Below are positions 45,505 through 56,320 of a stretch of 64,000 nt of DNA, in pieces. The stretch is taken from the NCBI GenBank assembly GCA_963281255.1, contig OY725499.1:2426096-2490095 (forward strand). The letters run 5' to 3'. Origin of the DNA: Aphrocallistes beatrix. Lineage: Eukaryota; Porifera; Hexactinellida; Sceptrulophora; Aphrocallistidae. Position numbers and translations under genes: made by a program. A model generated the notes under the pieces. That model saw only the letters and a program-made list of their open reading frames with translations. It did not search any database and was not told the DNA's origin. Within the stretch, counting starts at the first letter, position 1; the number at the start of each line of letters is the position of its first letter.

Positions 45505-46095
45505 TATAGGGTGTCTCAAAAGTTCTGCAACAACCAATTTTACTTTGTTAATTTGACTAAGATCACTTGATTGTATTCCAAATTAGCCTCCATAAATGAA
45601 ATCTAGCACCCTTCTAGCATAGAAATGAGCCCAACTCATTACGCAAAAAGATTCTCATAAAATTTTATATAATTACATACTAATTACTCAAAAATTTGGA
45701 GCTCAAAAGTGTTAAGTTTGAAGATCACTATTTTTCTAATGAAATATTACATCAATCACTTCTATATTCTGTAATTGATTCATAATACTAAAATAATATT
45801 ATTACTTTTGATTTATGTAGCAGTAATCTTCGATAAGAACGAGTCTTTTTAAAGTATAGCCATAAAATGTAGCTGGGACGTGAGATTTTTTATTGAGTTA
45901 AAAAATATTCTTTAAGAGACAGAAATATATGATCCATCATTGCAAATAAATTGAGAAATACAGCCATTGGAATGCCAAATAATTAATATAATCCTCACTA
46001 TTTTTTATTAAAATGAGGTATCGGATGTTCGATCTATTTATCTATGTATAATACATTAGCAAAATTTGTTGCAAAACTTTTGAGACACCCTGTAT
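45505..46095. mobile_element. Non-autonomous element with mariner-like ends
   Basis: The left end TATAGGGTGTCTCAAAAGTT and the right end AACTTTTGAGACACCCTGTA are inverted repeats continuing to TGCAACAA, with TA at the borders. The 590-bp interior has no transposase frame. The terminal sequence resembles the Tc1/mariner superfamily, so it is probably a deletion derivative or MITE. Confidence 0.7.
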
Positions 46096-46390
46096 AGCTG
46101 CGCCTTCACAAAATTGTAAGTTTTGTTTTGAAACTCTTGCTAATAGAAGGATTATGGACCACGCTTCATACACATACATGTACTACTACGTATTAGTTGT
46201 ACGAACACTTTGAACACATTTCATTAATTGTGTTCAAAGGAAATACCCTATACTCGAATTCCAAATACCACGTGATGGGTCACAATTGTGAACTTAAATT
46301 AACGTTAATAGATTATAACTAACTTCTCAGTCAGATCTTGACTATTCCGATCAAATCTAACATAACATTTCGTCAGAGAAGCTAACTCAT

Positions 46391-49300
46391 TTAATTATAT
46401 TGCACCTGTGACTGAGAAGTCTCAATATACAACATGGCCTGAGTGAGGTACTTGTTCTCCCGTTTGCACTCATTCAGCATAGTCACTGTTTCACGGAGAC
46501 TTTGAATCAACTTACTCTTCTTCAAAAGCGACTTTCCTTTGTTAAAATTGCATAGAAGAGCAGAGATAGTGTTCCCTACAATATCCATGTATTCCTGTTC
46601 CTGTGTGAGAAGTGCGCTGTTCAGGAGAGAGATGAGTGTTGGGTTGGATAAGATATACGATTTAGAAGATTGCAAGAAAGATTGGTTATGAACTAATAAA
46701 AGAGTGCGGACTAGAATATCTTTATCTTTAAAGTATTCCAGCCCGATTTCACCCGCGATTTCTAACACTTCTTTGTATTGGAATACAACTTTACGACCAT
46801 CATCATAAGAATTCAACTTTGTTAGCAGAATCAAGGTAGATAGTAATACTAAGCGAGGGATTCTATACTTTTTCCCGCGTGTTGTCTCTAATAAGGAATG
46901 CAATTCACTGATCAATCCAATTTTCTGTATGAATCTCCTGCATTCCACAGCTAAACAGGTGTTGCCAATCAAAGTCAATAATTGTGAAACAATTCTAATT
47001 TCATTTTTTTCACTATTCGCACGCTTCAACAATGCAATTGTGCGTTTAGTGACGTCATTGATTAAGCTGGGCACTCCTTGTGGGTGCGACATGGATTTAC
47101 ACACTTTTTCACTCTCATTCGTCAGAACTGTCAGCAAATGGACAACCGACTTTTCTAGATTTTCTACTCCTCTCGTGAAAGCCCACAGTTTAGATATAAT
47201 TTCCAGTAAGCCTTGTTTGATGCAGGCCTCTTTCCTCGAAGAGAGCTTGTTGAAAATGTTAGCTAAGAGCGTACATTTAGTTTGTATTTGCAGGAAACTT
47301 TCTCTTTGCTCACTAGATTTATTGCCTAATTTATACAGTTTGGTGGTTGAAGAGTCCAATTCGTCGACTAGGGAGTTAATAAAGCCACACTTGTCAAGGG
47401 TTGAGCACACCTCACTGCTCCAATGGATAAACAGAGACAACTCTTTCTCGAGATGTGTGAAATCGCTAGGTATGAATTCACGCGAAATTGGAAGCGTCTT
47501 ATTGATTAGACTCAGGATTAATTCTGCGATTTTTGAACCATTTGGGGTATTTCCGGATTTCTTATCTGTATCTATTAGATTTACGTTACAAATGGTTTCT
47601 TGTGAATCGAAAAATTCACCGAAGAGGTGTGCATAGACATCAAATTCTTTAGGATTTTCATCTACACAATTTCGTATATTCTCTGCAACGTTGGATAAGA
47701 CAGTCAGGGGTAATAAGTTCTCGCGTACCGGAACAATTTCTGTATGTAACAATGATGCCATAGATTTCATTAAAATACCGCTGTGAGAATGCAGTAACTG
47801 TATGAAATGCCACAAATAAAATGTGTGGGATTGCATCAACGTCATGATTAGCTTGAAGATGTGCTTGTAATTAGTGATGAACTTCGTAGTATTTGTGAAT
47901 TGTAGCAGTGACCAAGTTCTGTATAAGAAAATTGTATTGTTTTCAGATGGCTTAAGTTGCAGGTCGAATAACTGCACAATGAGTGTTGACAGTGAGTTTA
48001 CAAGTTGAATTTGTGCAGCTAGAGATGTGGTAGAACGAACTCGTTCGAGTAACTTTAAATCAGAGTAGAACACAAATAAATGTAATGAATCATCGAGAGC
48101 AATCTCTATCTTCTGATTTGCTATGAATGCTGTTAGCAGTGTGGCTAGGCCCGCCAGTAGTGACAGATTAACAGTGAGTGCGGTCTTAACTCGGTCCTCG
48201 GCATAGAGAGACTGGATGTGCTGATGCTGCTCAAAAAACCTCGCCACAACATTATCAACAATTTCCTTCTCAATAGCAACGGTTTTACAAGTGGCAGCTA
48301 GCAAGTAGCAAGTTTGCTCTCTAATCAGAGCAGATGTCCCCTCCCCATCTAGTATTATACTACGACACATCTCTACTAAACTAACGCCATATATGGTCAT
48401 TACAACCGAATTTATTAAATCTATGCATTCATGCGTCTGTGCGATAACAGATAGTGAACTTAGAACGAGCGCTTGGATTTCTTCATTTTTGACTAACAAT
48501 TGCGTTAGAACACTGATAATCTCTTGAGACACATTGGTTGGAAATTTCGCGGAATGCAGCACATTGAGTGTGCATTGAAGGATGTAGAGTGCCTCACTGA
48601 TAATGGAGTGACAAGCTTGATTCGTGCTAGCGACACAGAGCAGCAGGATGTCCTCTGATATCCCTTTTACTCGGCTTATCAATGTCAAGTACAGCTTGTC
48701 TCCTCTGTAACAGAGAAACCTCTGTGACTGGCCATTTGGTCTCACCAATTTTCCAATTGATTTTAGCAGTAATTGCACGTCATAGTAATGTGCTATGACG
48801 TCATGTTTAAATGAAGATATCGTGTTTGTGAAGGAAGTAATGTAGGTTATGTGGCAGTGAAGATTTGGAAATGCAGACAGTGTTACGGCGAGTAGGTGAT
48901 AGAGGTGCAAATAATCGCGATATTCGATCAGCAGAGCTGGGCTAATTTGCGAATGTATGACCATGTCAAGGAGCGACTTGAATCGTTTACATAAGTCGTG
49001 CTTGGCGATGCAAATATGCTCAGTAATGTCTTGTATCATCTGTGAGTATTCTAGTCTGGACTCAGTGAGTTTGAGAATTGTTTTAAAACATGTTGATTGT
49101 ACTTTTGGACATAATTCAGTTTTGATTAGTCTCTGCATTGTTTGTGAAACAATTTCCGAGTTTATGCATTGTGAATGCAAGCTCAGTTCTGCTAAAGCCG
49201 TTAGAGAAATAGAATATTGCTCTTGTTTAGTGGATTCGTTGAGGGAAATATAATGTGTTAGTTCGTCCAATGTTATATCTGGGATTAGACACTTGTATTC

Positions 49301-52105
49301 ACTTGCATACGGTTTTCCTATCAGTTTAGAGATTTCCACTTTATCCATAGTCAAATAATGCTTCCAGCAAGTTGACATCCTCGCCATCATATGAACGTTA
49401 TCGATGAGGTCTCGATAGTGATCCATTGGCTGAGCCAGGGTTGTGTATGGCGATATCTCGAAGGGAATAATCAACGCGTCATACACATACCAGGGAATCT
49501 CAATGCAATCTCTGTTTCTGATTGAATGGATGAAAACTAATAAAAATACAAGTTTTGAAATGTTATATACTTGAGTTGGATCAGTAGTGTATTGAGTCCA
49601 GTACAGTAATGCATTGATCAGATGAATGTCTGTAGAAAGACGAAGTGTTAGATTCCGGTTAAACTGTGTTAAAAGTCGCAAGGAATATATACTGGCGTGA
49701 GCGAAATCAACATTTAGCCGATCTAAGTTTTTAGTTTGCTCTATGATAAGCTCGATGCACTTCGCCTCATTCATCACTACCTGGTGTAGCTTTGGATCTT
49801 GTAGCAGTACGTGCAGCTGCTCGTAAGCAGATAGCTTAATGCGACCATCTAGCACCGTGGATAGCATTATGTTCAGGATTTTGTGCACATCTTCATGGTG
49901 AAAAGGGACTCTATAGCCTACCTTGTGCTCGGTTGTAGGAGGCTGGCAGTTTAAAAGGAATTCTTCGCGGAAGTTTACACTCTCTTTTGATAGGGTTTGG
50001 AGAATTTTCACAGCTCTTGCTCTTATTTCATCGTCTTTATGAAAACAAAATCTGATATGAACCTTCAGTACTTCGAATTGTATATCTTCACTTGGAATGG
50101 AAAATCTTGTGAAAACTTCTTCAATAACTTCAGGTGCTAATGCCCTCATTTGGAACTCTGCAATCCAGTGAATAATACTCTCAAACAACATTCCATTATC
50201 TATTCGCGTTACCAAGAAGAAAATGAGATTACAAGTTGATTTCCAGATGTTGGTGTCTATGTCATACAGGATGAGACTGTACTTAGCTAACAGTTTTATT
50301 AAATAGAGTGAGACAGCACTCGCTTTTTCTACGGAAATGTGCAACTTTATCAAACCCACAAGTTTATGAAATGTCGTTAATGACACATTCCCATCGATTG
50401 GATAACACTCGAGCAGTGTAGTTAATATTGCGATGACGTCATCATTCAGTCCCATCCTCTGCTCATCTAATAACCAGTAGCAGACCTCTGTGATACACTC
50501 CACGATTAGAATGTTATTATGACAAAATATAACTGCAACACTTTCTCGACATAACTTTACAAGATTGAGAAGATCGAAGTCTACAGAAGCTTTCTTCATC
50601 TGTATTTTATTAAGAATTCTAACTAATTCCATCGTCGCTTTAAATCTATCTTCTACTTCCAAAAACCTTGAAAATGTCCTCGGAGTGTCTGGAGAGATAA
50701 CATTTAAAAAAGGATTAGCAATATTTCTGAATTTGTGGATCCACAAGTTGACCATAGGAGAGCACGCGAGGTCTAGAAGCACGTACAAACCTGGCCCTGA
50801 GTCATGTCCAATCTGCGCCGGTGTAATCGCGCGTAGCAACAGACCTAGTTTATCTGAGAGAGTGAGTGCACCTGCTAGTAACAGCACAAACACCGCTCTA
50901 TCTGATTCCCGCTCTATGTGCTCTTGTACTGTCTGTATGCACTCAGTTATGTGAGTGAACACTTGTGACGTAACATCCACAGGCATATCTAAGGATAAAA
51001 TTCTATCTGACCTGCTTATTGTGTGGTGCACGATGTCAATGCAAATTGCAAGAAGACTGAATTGAGAGGAAATAATGCTCAGTTGTTGTGCAGAGGTGCA
51101 ATCTTTTGAAAAGATATGTTGTAGGTTAATGTTTGAATGGTGTATTATGATGTTAAGGAGGATTATTGTGTCAACTGGAGGAGCAGTATTCGTCAAAAGA
51201 ATTAATTTCGAAAGGTTGGATTGTTCCTTGTAATTGTTCAATAAGAAGGTTAGGAGATTCAATGTGAAGATGGGAGACAAGGGCGATTCAAAATGGGGTA
51301 GGGAGGAGATAAGATTAGAGAGAGAGTCGATGAAATTATGGAAAGAAATAAGTAATGTAAAATCGTATTCTGAAAATATTCGTTCTAATGATAAGAGCAT
51401 ATCTTGCTTCACTTCCTGGTTGTTGCGTGACGTCACAATAAACGTTTGAAGGATAGAGCGATCGAATTCAGTGAATGGGAGTGTTGGGACTTTGTTGTTA
51501 GTTTCAAGTTGATTACATCGAGCTATTGTAGAATTGTGCTTGATTGAGAGGTGTGAGATGTCGGCTGAGAGAGTATTATCAGAGTGTATTGTGCTACTCA
51601 GAGCTGAGACTACATCTACATACGATGTGGTATTATGCGAACTATCTAACTTCTCGTACAATTGACTATATCTACTAATTCCATCGCAAGGCTTGGGTAA
51701 TTCCATACTACTCGTGTGCAGGAGGTTATCCGTGATTTTATCCACCAGCGAGCGGCCGCACTCCTCGAGGTCTCGTCTCACCTCGGCCAAATACGCCATC
51801 GCTCCTACGCTGTTCAGGTAGCGGGCGGGATGCGGGTACTCACTGATCCTATGCAGCAATGTTAGCACTGCCTGTTCATTCTCTACGTCCTGCTGATTGA
51901 ACCATTCCATCAAACTGAGAATGAACTCCCTCTCGTGGATCAGGTCTGACATGGTGATCAGGTTGCTTTCAAGTTTGAATAGTATTCGCTTCAGGGCTGA
52001 TACTCGAATTTGAGTGTTTGCATGGCCTACTTTGGCTAGGATACTCCTCAGGTTAGAACTGCCCTCTTCTGCTTTACTCGACTCTTTATTCCTCGCACAT
52101 TCCAT
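46391..52105 (-). CDS. RTTN: Rotatin, centriole/ciliary basal body protein
   Basis: A 1904-residue single-exon protein. The N-terminal Rotatin domain is clear at about residues 20-115: LRSILAKVGHANTQIRVSAL, then RILFKLESNLITMSDLIHER, FILSLMEWFNQQDVE and YLNSVGAMAYLAEVRRDL. The rest is a long armadillo/HEAT-like helical solenoid, as in animal rotatins, ending in VRTLLLVHNQSFLQSSKSYI and VGNTISALLCNF. Human rotatin is about 2200 residues and its gene has dozens of introns. Here the coding region is one uninterrupted 5.7-kb frame. Rotatin is needed for centriole elongation and cilium formation. A TTTCTGTTATAG acceptor-like site lies 22 bases before the ATG. The stop is followed by AT-rich sequence. 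Confidence 0.9.
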   Translation of the reverse strand: MECARNKESSKAEEGSSNLRSILAKVGHANTQIRVSALKRILFKLESNLITMSDLIHEREFILSLMEWFNQQDVENEQAVLTLLHRISEYPHPARYLNSVGAMAYLAEVRRDLEECGRSLVDKITDNLLHTSSMELPKPCDGISRYSQLYEKLDSSHNTTSYVDVVSALSSTIHSDNTLSADISHLSIKHNSTIARCNQLETNNKVPTLPFTEFDRSILQTFIVTSRNNQEVKQDMLLSLERIFSEYDFTLLISFHNFIDSLSNLISSLPHFESPLSPIFTLNLLTFLLNNYKEQSNLSKLILLTNTAPPVDTIILLNIIIHHSNINLQHIFSKDCTSAQQLSIISSQFSLLAICIDIVHHTISRSDRILSLDMPVDVTSQVFTHITECIQTVQEHIERESDRAVFVLLLAGALTLSDKLGLLLRAITPAQIGHDSGPGLYVLLDLACSPMVNLWIHKFRNIANPFLNVISPDTPRTFSRFLEVEDRFKATMELVRILNKIQMKKASVDFDLLNLVKLCRESVAVIFCHNNILIVECITEVCYWLLDEQRMGLNDDVIAILTTLLECYPIDGNVSLTTFHKLVGLIKLHISVEKASAVSLYLIKLLAKYSLILYDIDTNIWKSTCNLIFFLVTRIDNGMLFESIIHWIAEFQMRALAPEVIEEVFTRFSIPSEDIQFEVLKVHIRFCFHKDDEIRARAVKILQTLSKESVNFREEFLLNCQPPTTEHKVGYRVPFHHEDVHKILNIMLSTVLDGRIKLSAYEQLHVLLQDPKLHQVVMNEAKCIELIIEQTKNLDRLNVDFAHASIYSLRLLTQFNRNLTLRLSTDIHLINALLYWTQYTTDPTQVYNISKLVFLLVFIHSIRNRDCIEIPWYVYDALIIPFEISPYTTLAQPMDHYRDLIDNVHMMARMSTCWKHYLTMDKVEISKLIGKPYASEYKCLIPDITLDELTHYISLNESTKQEQYSISLTALAELSLHSQCINSEIVSQTMQRLIKTELCPKVQSTCFKTILKLTESRLEYSQMIQDITEHICIAKHDLCKRFKSLLDMVIHSQISPALLIEYRDYLHLYHLLAVTLSAFPNLHCHITYITSFTNTISSFKHDVIAHYYDVQLLLKSIGKLVRPNGQSQRFLCYRGDKLYLTLISRVKGISEDILLLCVASTNQACHSIISEALYILQCTLNVLHSAKFPTNVSQEIISVLTQLLVKNEEIQALVLSSLSVIAQTHECIDLINSVVMTIYGVSLVEMCRSIILDGEGTSALIREQTCYLLAATCKTVAIEKEIVDNVVARFFEQHQHIQSLYAEDRVKTALTVNLSLLAGLATLLTAFIANQKIEIALDDSLHLFVFYSDLKLLERVRSTTSLAAQIQLVNSLSTLIVQLFDLQLKPSENNTIFLYRTWSLLQFTNTTKFITNYKHIFKLIMTLMQSHTFYLWHFIQLLHSHSGILMKSMASLLHTEIVPVRENLLPLTVLSNVAENIRNCVDENPKEFDVYAHLFGEFFDSQETICNVNLIDTDKKSGNTPNGSKIAELILSLINKTLPISREFIPSDFTHLEKELSLFIHWSSEVCSTLDKCGFINSLVDELDSSTTKLYKLGNKSSEQRESFLQIQTKCTLLANIFNKLSSRKEACIKQGLLEIISKLWAFTRGVENLEKSVVHLLTVLTNESEKVCKSMSHPQGVPSLINDVTKRTIALLKRANSEKNEIRIVSQLLTLIGNTCLAVECRRFIQKIGLISELHSLLETTRGKKYRIPRLVLLSTLILLTKLNSYDDGRKVVFQYKEVLEIAGEIGLEYFKDKDILVRTLLLVHNQSFLQSSKSYILSNPTLISLLNSALLTQEQEYMDIVGNTISALLCNFNKGKSLLKKSKLIQSLRETVTMLNECKRENKYLTQAMLYIETSQSQVQYN

Positions 52106-52354
52106 AAATAATGTTCTACCTAAAGTGCTATAACAGAAAGATAATATTAATTTTCAATTGACAATGACCAAATGAAAATATTATAAACTATTATCAATGT
52201 TGTATTACTATAATCTGGTGTTTACTGCACTCTATCATCTACATACCAGTTTAGGCTTAAGGGTAAATATATACTCATTTTGCGATAGGATTTTGAGGTT
52301 TCGTCTTGTATTTTTCAGTTTTAAGCAAATGCACGTACATTATTGCTCTATCAA

Positions 52355-52637
52355 AAGTATTCGTACACCACAATATTTCCCATACAAATAGTTATAATAC
52401 TGATTTATTAATGGATTCATATTTAATCAGTATCAGATGCAGCTTAATTAGCCTAGCTTAATTTTTAACTTTGAGGAAGAATAATTACATTGAAGCTATA
52501 AGGTGAGTAATTTGAATGTGATGAAAACGAATCTGAAGCCAAATTTAGTGTGTCTGAACTGATAAAATGCCGATAACTTCAAAATTAATCAGAATTATAA
52601 CTCATTGAGTGGAAAATATTAGGGTGTACGAATACTT
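52355..52637. repeat. Palindromic MITE with AAGTATTCGTACACC ends
   Basis: AAGTATTCGTACACCACAAT and TATTTCCCATAC...AGTTATAAT at the left are mirrored by ATTATAACTCATTGAGTGGA and GGGTGTACGAATACTT at the right. A left-arm fragment also occurs near 32451-32600. Non-coding. Confidence 0.7.
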
Positions 52638-52770
52638 AGTAATACTTGGTAGGGGAGTGTATATCAAAAGTGAACATTTCATTGAATTCTCTGCAAATAA
52701 CTATAGAGTGATTATCTTGATCTTGGGAAATCTATAAGTATTTAAACCATTGGAATAACTCAGTATCTTG

Positions 52771-53540
52771 TACAGGGTGACTAATAAGTTCTGATACAAG
52801 CTTCATTATAAGGTATAGAATTTCTCATACTCAAACAGTCTTAGTTATTATGGTATTTAGAGATTGTTATTCGAATACTTTCGATCATTTTAAAAGATTT
52901 TTCGATTCTAATATTCAGAAATGTGTTTAATATGGCGAGTTTTGAGAATAAAAAATGTGTCCTGCCACGCAGCGAAAATCGCGAATCAGAGCACACTGCT
53001 TTTCGAATTATCTTTCCAGAGTCTTCAAATTCTAGGAAAAATTAGCACACACATTTTCCTCGAACACTCTAAATTTGTAGAAATATACGATGTTCAGATT
53101 AGTAAATTTTAAGGACCATTTGGGTCAGATCTTTTTGTGATGTGAATAAAAGTGCCATTTGGGGAATTTTGCAAAATATACCTAATTTGAACTGCGAATG
53201 AATAACCTTTTCTCATGTCTGATAATGAATTCAGTGGATTTGTAAATATTTATATGGTGAATGAAAGGTATCTGGTGCTAAATCGTCATGGAACATCGAT
53301 TATGGAGACATTTTATATAGAAGCAGCGGGCTCTGATTTGCGAATTTCGCTGCGAAGCAGGACACATTTTTTATTCTCAAAACTCGCCATATTAAACACA
53401 TTTCTGAATATTAGAATCGAAAAATCTTGATTGAAAGTATTCGAATAACAATCTCTAAAGACCATAATAACTAAGACTGTTTGAGTATGAGAAATTCTAT
53501 ACCTAATGAAGCTTGTATTAGAACCTATTAGTCACCTGTA
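52771..53540. repeat. 770-bp palindromic MITE
   Basis: Left arm from TACAGGGTGACTAATAAGTT to about 53000 and right arm from about 53320 to GTCACCTGTA are reverse complements (for example GTTTTGAGAATAAAAAATGT against ACATTTTTTATTCTCAAAAC). The arms are about 210-230 bp and the centre about 320 bp. Short open frames within it are repeat by-products. The left end of the family also sits against a lipoxygenase exon at 38120-38287. Confidence 0.75.
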
Positions 53541-53544
53541 TATC

Positions 53545-54440
53545 AAAACGCTAGGATTTTTTGTTTGTCCGAATTGATTGAAAAATTGGCAAGTCGTAAA
53601 GATACGCAAATTGGCATGTAGGTGTTAAATGATGAGTCTAGGATTTCGAATATCTAAGCGAAATTTTCACACATCTGCAAAAAAAGGAAAACAAAATTTC
53701 ACACCTTTTCTATACAATATATATAATGGCTTCACTCTCACAATAGAAATCATCGTACGGCACTAAATAAACTGTCATTGAAATTAATACCTCAAAGCAA
53801 TAATTTATATAGGTATCTTAATGCTTTTATAGTGTATAGCGATAAAAGGTCATGTGTATATTTTCATACCTTTTGACGAATTTTGAAAAATATGCTAGAG
53901 ACTAGCTTCCAAAGATTAATACAGGGGTTTTAAGGGTGTAAAGTTCGAATATCATCTTTTCACATCTATATAATAAATTATTTGTTTACTTTTGTTTACA
54001 ATAGTTACATAAAGTAAACAGATTCCAAAAATAGGCTGGAAGCTAGCCTCCCGCCTATTTATGGAATTTGTTTACTTTATGTAACTATTGTAAACAAATA
54101 ATTTATCATATAGATGTGAAAAGATGATATTCGAACTCTACATCCCTAAAAACCGCATGTCAACCTTTGGAAGTTCCAAAGGTTGACATGGGGGTTTAGG
54201 GGTGTAGAGTTCGAATATCATATTTTCGAATCTTTATGATAAATTATTATTTTTGTTTATAATATATACATAAAGTAAACAAATCTCAAAAAGATATTAG
54301 AAACAAGCTTTCAACTATTAACCTCTGGTTTTCGGGGAGTAGAATCCTGATATTTCATTTTCGAATCTATCGATTCTGAATTTGATATCCCAGCGACTGT
54401 AAGAACACAAAGTGTTTGCTAACCGCGCTTATAATTTACT
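53545..54440 (+). mobile_element. Helitron-like element with mixed-orientation tandem units
   Basis: It starts TATATCAAAACGCTAGGATT and carries the subfamily A 5' block (CCGAATTGATTGAAAAATTG). It then has about four copies of the 130-140 bp central unit (53880-54340), of which at least one is inverted, creating a hairpin of GTCAACCTTTGGAA and its complement at about 54158-54187. A decayed tail follows (ACACAAAGTGTTTGCTAACC then GCGCTT) near 54440. Confidence 0.6.
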
Positions 54441-54624
54441 AAATTTGTTGCCGCTTTCTGCCATGTGTGTCATGTGGCGAAATGTGATCAAAAACTTTTA
54501 AATTCAAATACACAGTTGAGTTAAAACCATTCGATTTTGCCATTCCATTATCATAGCATTTAAACATACAAGCAGAGACGATCATATTGTCAGATCAGAT
54601 TTACTACTAATATTAGGCACAATT

Positions 54625-54775
54625 CTATAACGTATACATAGGCACCGATCACAGGGGCCTGGCGAACCCAGGTTTGGAGCTGGGGGGAACTTGACAGACT
54701 ATATAAAAATGTTTACTGGTTGCCCCCCCTCTCCTCCAGGTTTATTATTACTTTTCAAAAATTGCCTATGATTAG
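54625..54775. repeat. Short GC-rich MITE-like sequence
   Basis: ATAGGCACCGATCACAGGGG at the left and TTGCCTATGATT at the right are weak inverted ends. The interior has GAGCTGGGGGGAACTTG and TGCCCCCCCTCTCCTCC, which are roughly complementary in character. No gene. Confidence 0.35.
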
Positions 54776-54916
54776 GTAGATATAATTCATTCGATACAAA
54801 TTAAAACAAAAATTATATATTTTCAAGAGTAGAGTGATAGCTGTTAAGTTGAATTCTCTTTGTTGTTATAAAATAATCTCAAAGAAAAAGCTGCTCTATA
54901 ATATGTGTCGGCTGCA

Positions 54917-55264
54917 TTACTTCGCATTTTTGCTACTTAGCTTTAACTGTTGAAGGTTGAGGGCTTCTCTAGTCAAATATTCCAACAAACTCTCATTCCG
55001 TCTAGCGTACAGCTTGACATCTTCTACATTTATTGTTGACCTCTTAGCGTGTCTGGAAAATTTCTCCAAGTCGAATGAAACTAATTTAATCATTTTGGAA
55101 GTCAGTTCTGTCAATCCACAGATGAATTCTTTGCTAAAAATAATTTCCTTCCCTCCAGCATACTCACATGCCTCCCCTATTCCATAGTGAAGGGTTGCTT
55201 TTAATTGTAATTCGTGGTCAGAAGGTCCATCAGCTTCCAACTTCTCATCTTTATATTGCGCCAT
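54917..55264 (-). CDS. CENPS: CENP-S / MHF1 histone-fold protein
   Basis: A 115-residue single-exon protein. The histone fold covers about 20-100: LKATLHYGIGEACEY (helix 1), KEIIFSKEFICGLTELTSKM (helix 2), DLEKFSRHAKRSTINVEDVK (helices 2 and 3, the family signature RHAKR-T-N-EDV) and LYARRNESLLEYLT. CENP-S pairs with CENP-X in the inner kinetochore and in the Fanconi anaemia FANCM-MHF DNA-repair complex. Length matches the family core; the basic C-terminal tail of vertebrate forms is reduced. The CENP-X partner is not in this window. Confidence 0.9.
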   Translation of the reverse strand: MAQYKDEKLEADGPSDHELQLKATLHYGIGEACEYAGGKEIIFSKEFICGLTELTSKMIKLVSFDLEKFSRHAKRSTINVEDVKLYARRNESLLEYLTREALNLQQLKLSSKNAK

Positions 55265-55314
55265 ACGTCAAATAAACGAATAGAACTGTCTATGTGCAAG
55301 CATTAGTATCTTAA

Positions 55315-55570
55315 ACCTTAAAATGCTAGGATTTTGTTTATTTGTCCGATTTGATTGAAGAACTGGCAAGTAGGGATATTAAAATTGGCATGTAGGTGTC
55401 AAATGATGAATCTACGATTAAGTAAGACTATCAAAGCGAAATTTTTACACCTCTGCAAAAAATGGCAAAAAATTTTTCACACGTTTTCTATATAATATAT
55501 ATGGCTTCACTTCCACAATAGAAATCATTGCACGACACTACAATAAATTAATTGTCATTAAAAAAACCCA
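55315..55570 (+). mobile_element. 5' fragment of a Helitron-like subfamily A element
   Basis: TAAAATGCTAGGATTTTGTT, then CCGATTTGATTGAAGAACTG and the CACCTCTGCAAAAAATGGC block match the first third of the other copies. The central units and tail are missing. Confidence 0.6.
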
Positions 55571-55975
55571 AAATATCGTAGACAAACATTGTATAATTGA
55601 GATAACAGACAAAAATAATAAGTATATTGGAATTAAATACGAAAAGCCCTTCAAACGATGGTCCGTAGTTTTATTAAGTTAGCCATTCTGGCCCTTGTGC
55701 TAAAAACTTTGCCGACCCGTGACCTACACTATTTATATGCTAGGATCAATGATCCAATATTTTAATCTTATAATAAGCACACTTGAAATTAGAGAAAATA
55801 TTTTAAAAGATACGCACGGAAGTGAAAAACTTAAGATACAAATGAACTAAGACATTTACAAAAACTGTGCAAAAATATACAAACACCAAACTCAAATATA
55901 CTAACTAAAACAAAAAAACTACTACTAAAATCAAATTACACCCCTAAAACCCCAAAAATTATTTTCTATTTTCTT

Positions 55976-56320
55976 TCATTTTTGGGCTGTCCGAACTTTC
56001 TTGAGTAAACTTCCGAAATGTCGCCGCTCGACCTTATTTAGATATATGAATATGAAAAATACAGAAATATTCGTTCTGAAAAAATCAGTAGAGAGAGAAA
56101 TGGAACGTGTTCGTTTTGAATAGTACGAATAAACACACCACAATCTCCATTCTCGATTTCCATTGTTGGACTTTTGAATATCAGAAAATCCTTGATGTCT
56201 CTTACAAATCACTCGTGTGATAAATATAACTTTCAGAGGCCATTTTAATAAATCGTGATTGACTTCCATCAGAAGATGAAAATAAATATTAAAATTCAAG
56301 GCATCAGTGTCATGCCGCAA
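55976..56320 (-). pseudogene. Probable TRAF/MATH-domain gene relic
   Basis: The open stretch includes YFHLLMEVNHDLLKWPLKVI, which resembles the conserved LKWPF strand region of TRAF MATH domains, followed by FSDIQKSNN. In another frame comes MEIENGDCGVFIRTIQNEHV, in the position of the conserved downstream strands. The need to change frame and the absence of upstream domains suggest a decayed copy. A short unrelated open frame is the alternative. Confidence 0.4.

Noticed and set aside
46929-47636. 235-codon plus-strand frame opposite rotatin
   Set aside because: Antisense shadow of a real coding frame, without recognisable domains.
53215-53430. 71-codon frame
   Set aside because: Falls in the 770-bp palindromic MITE and reads partly through its arm.
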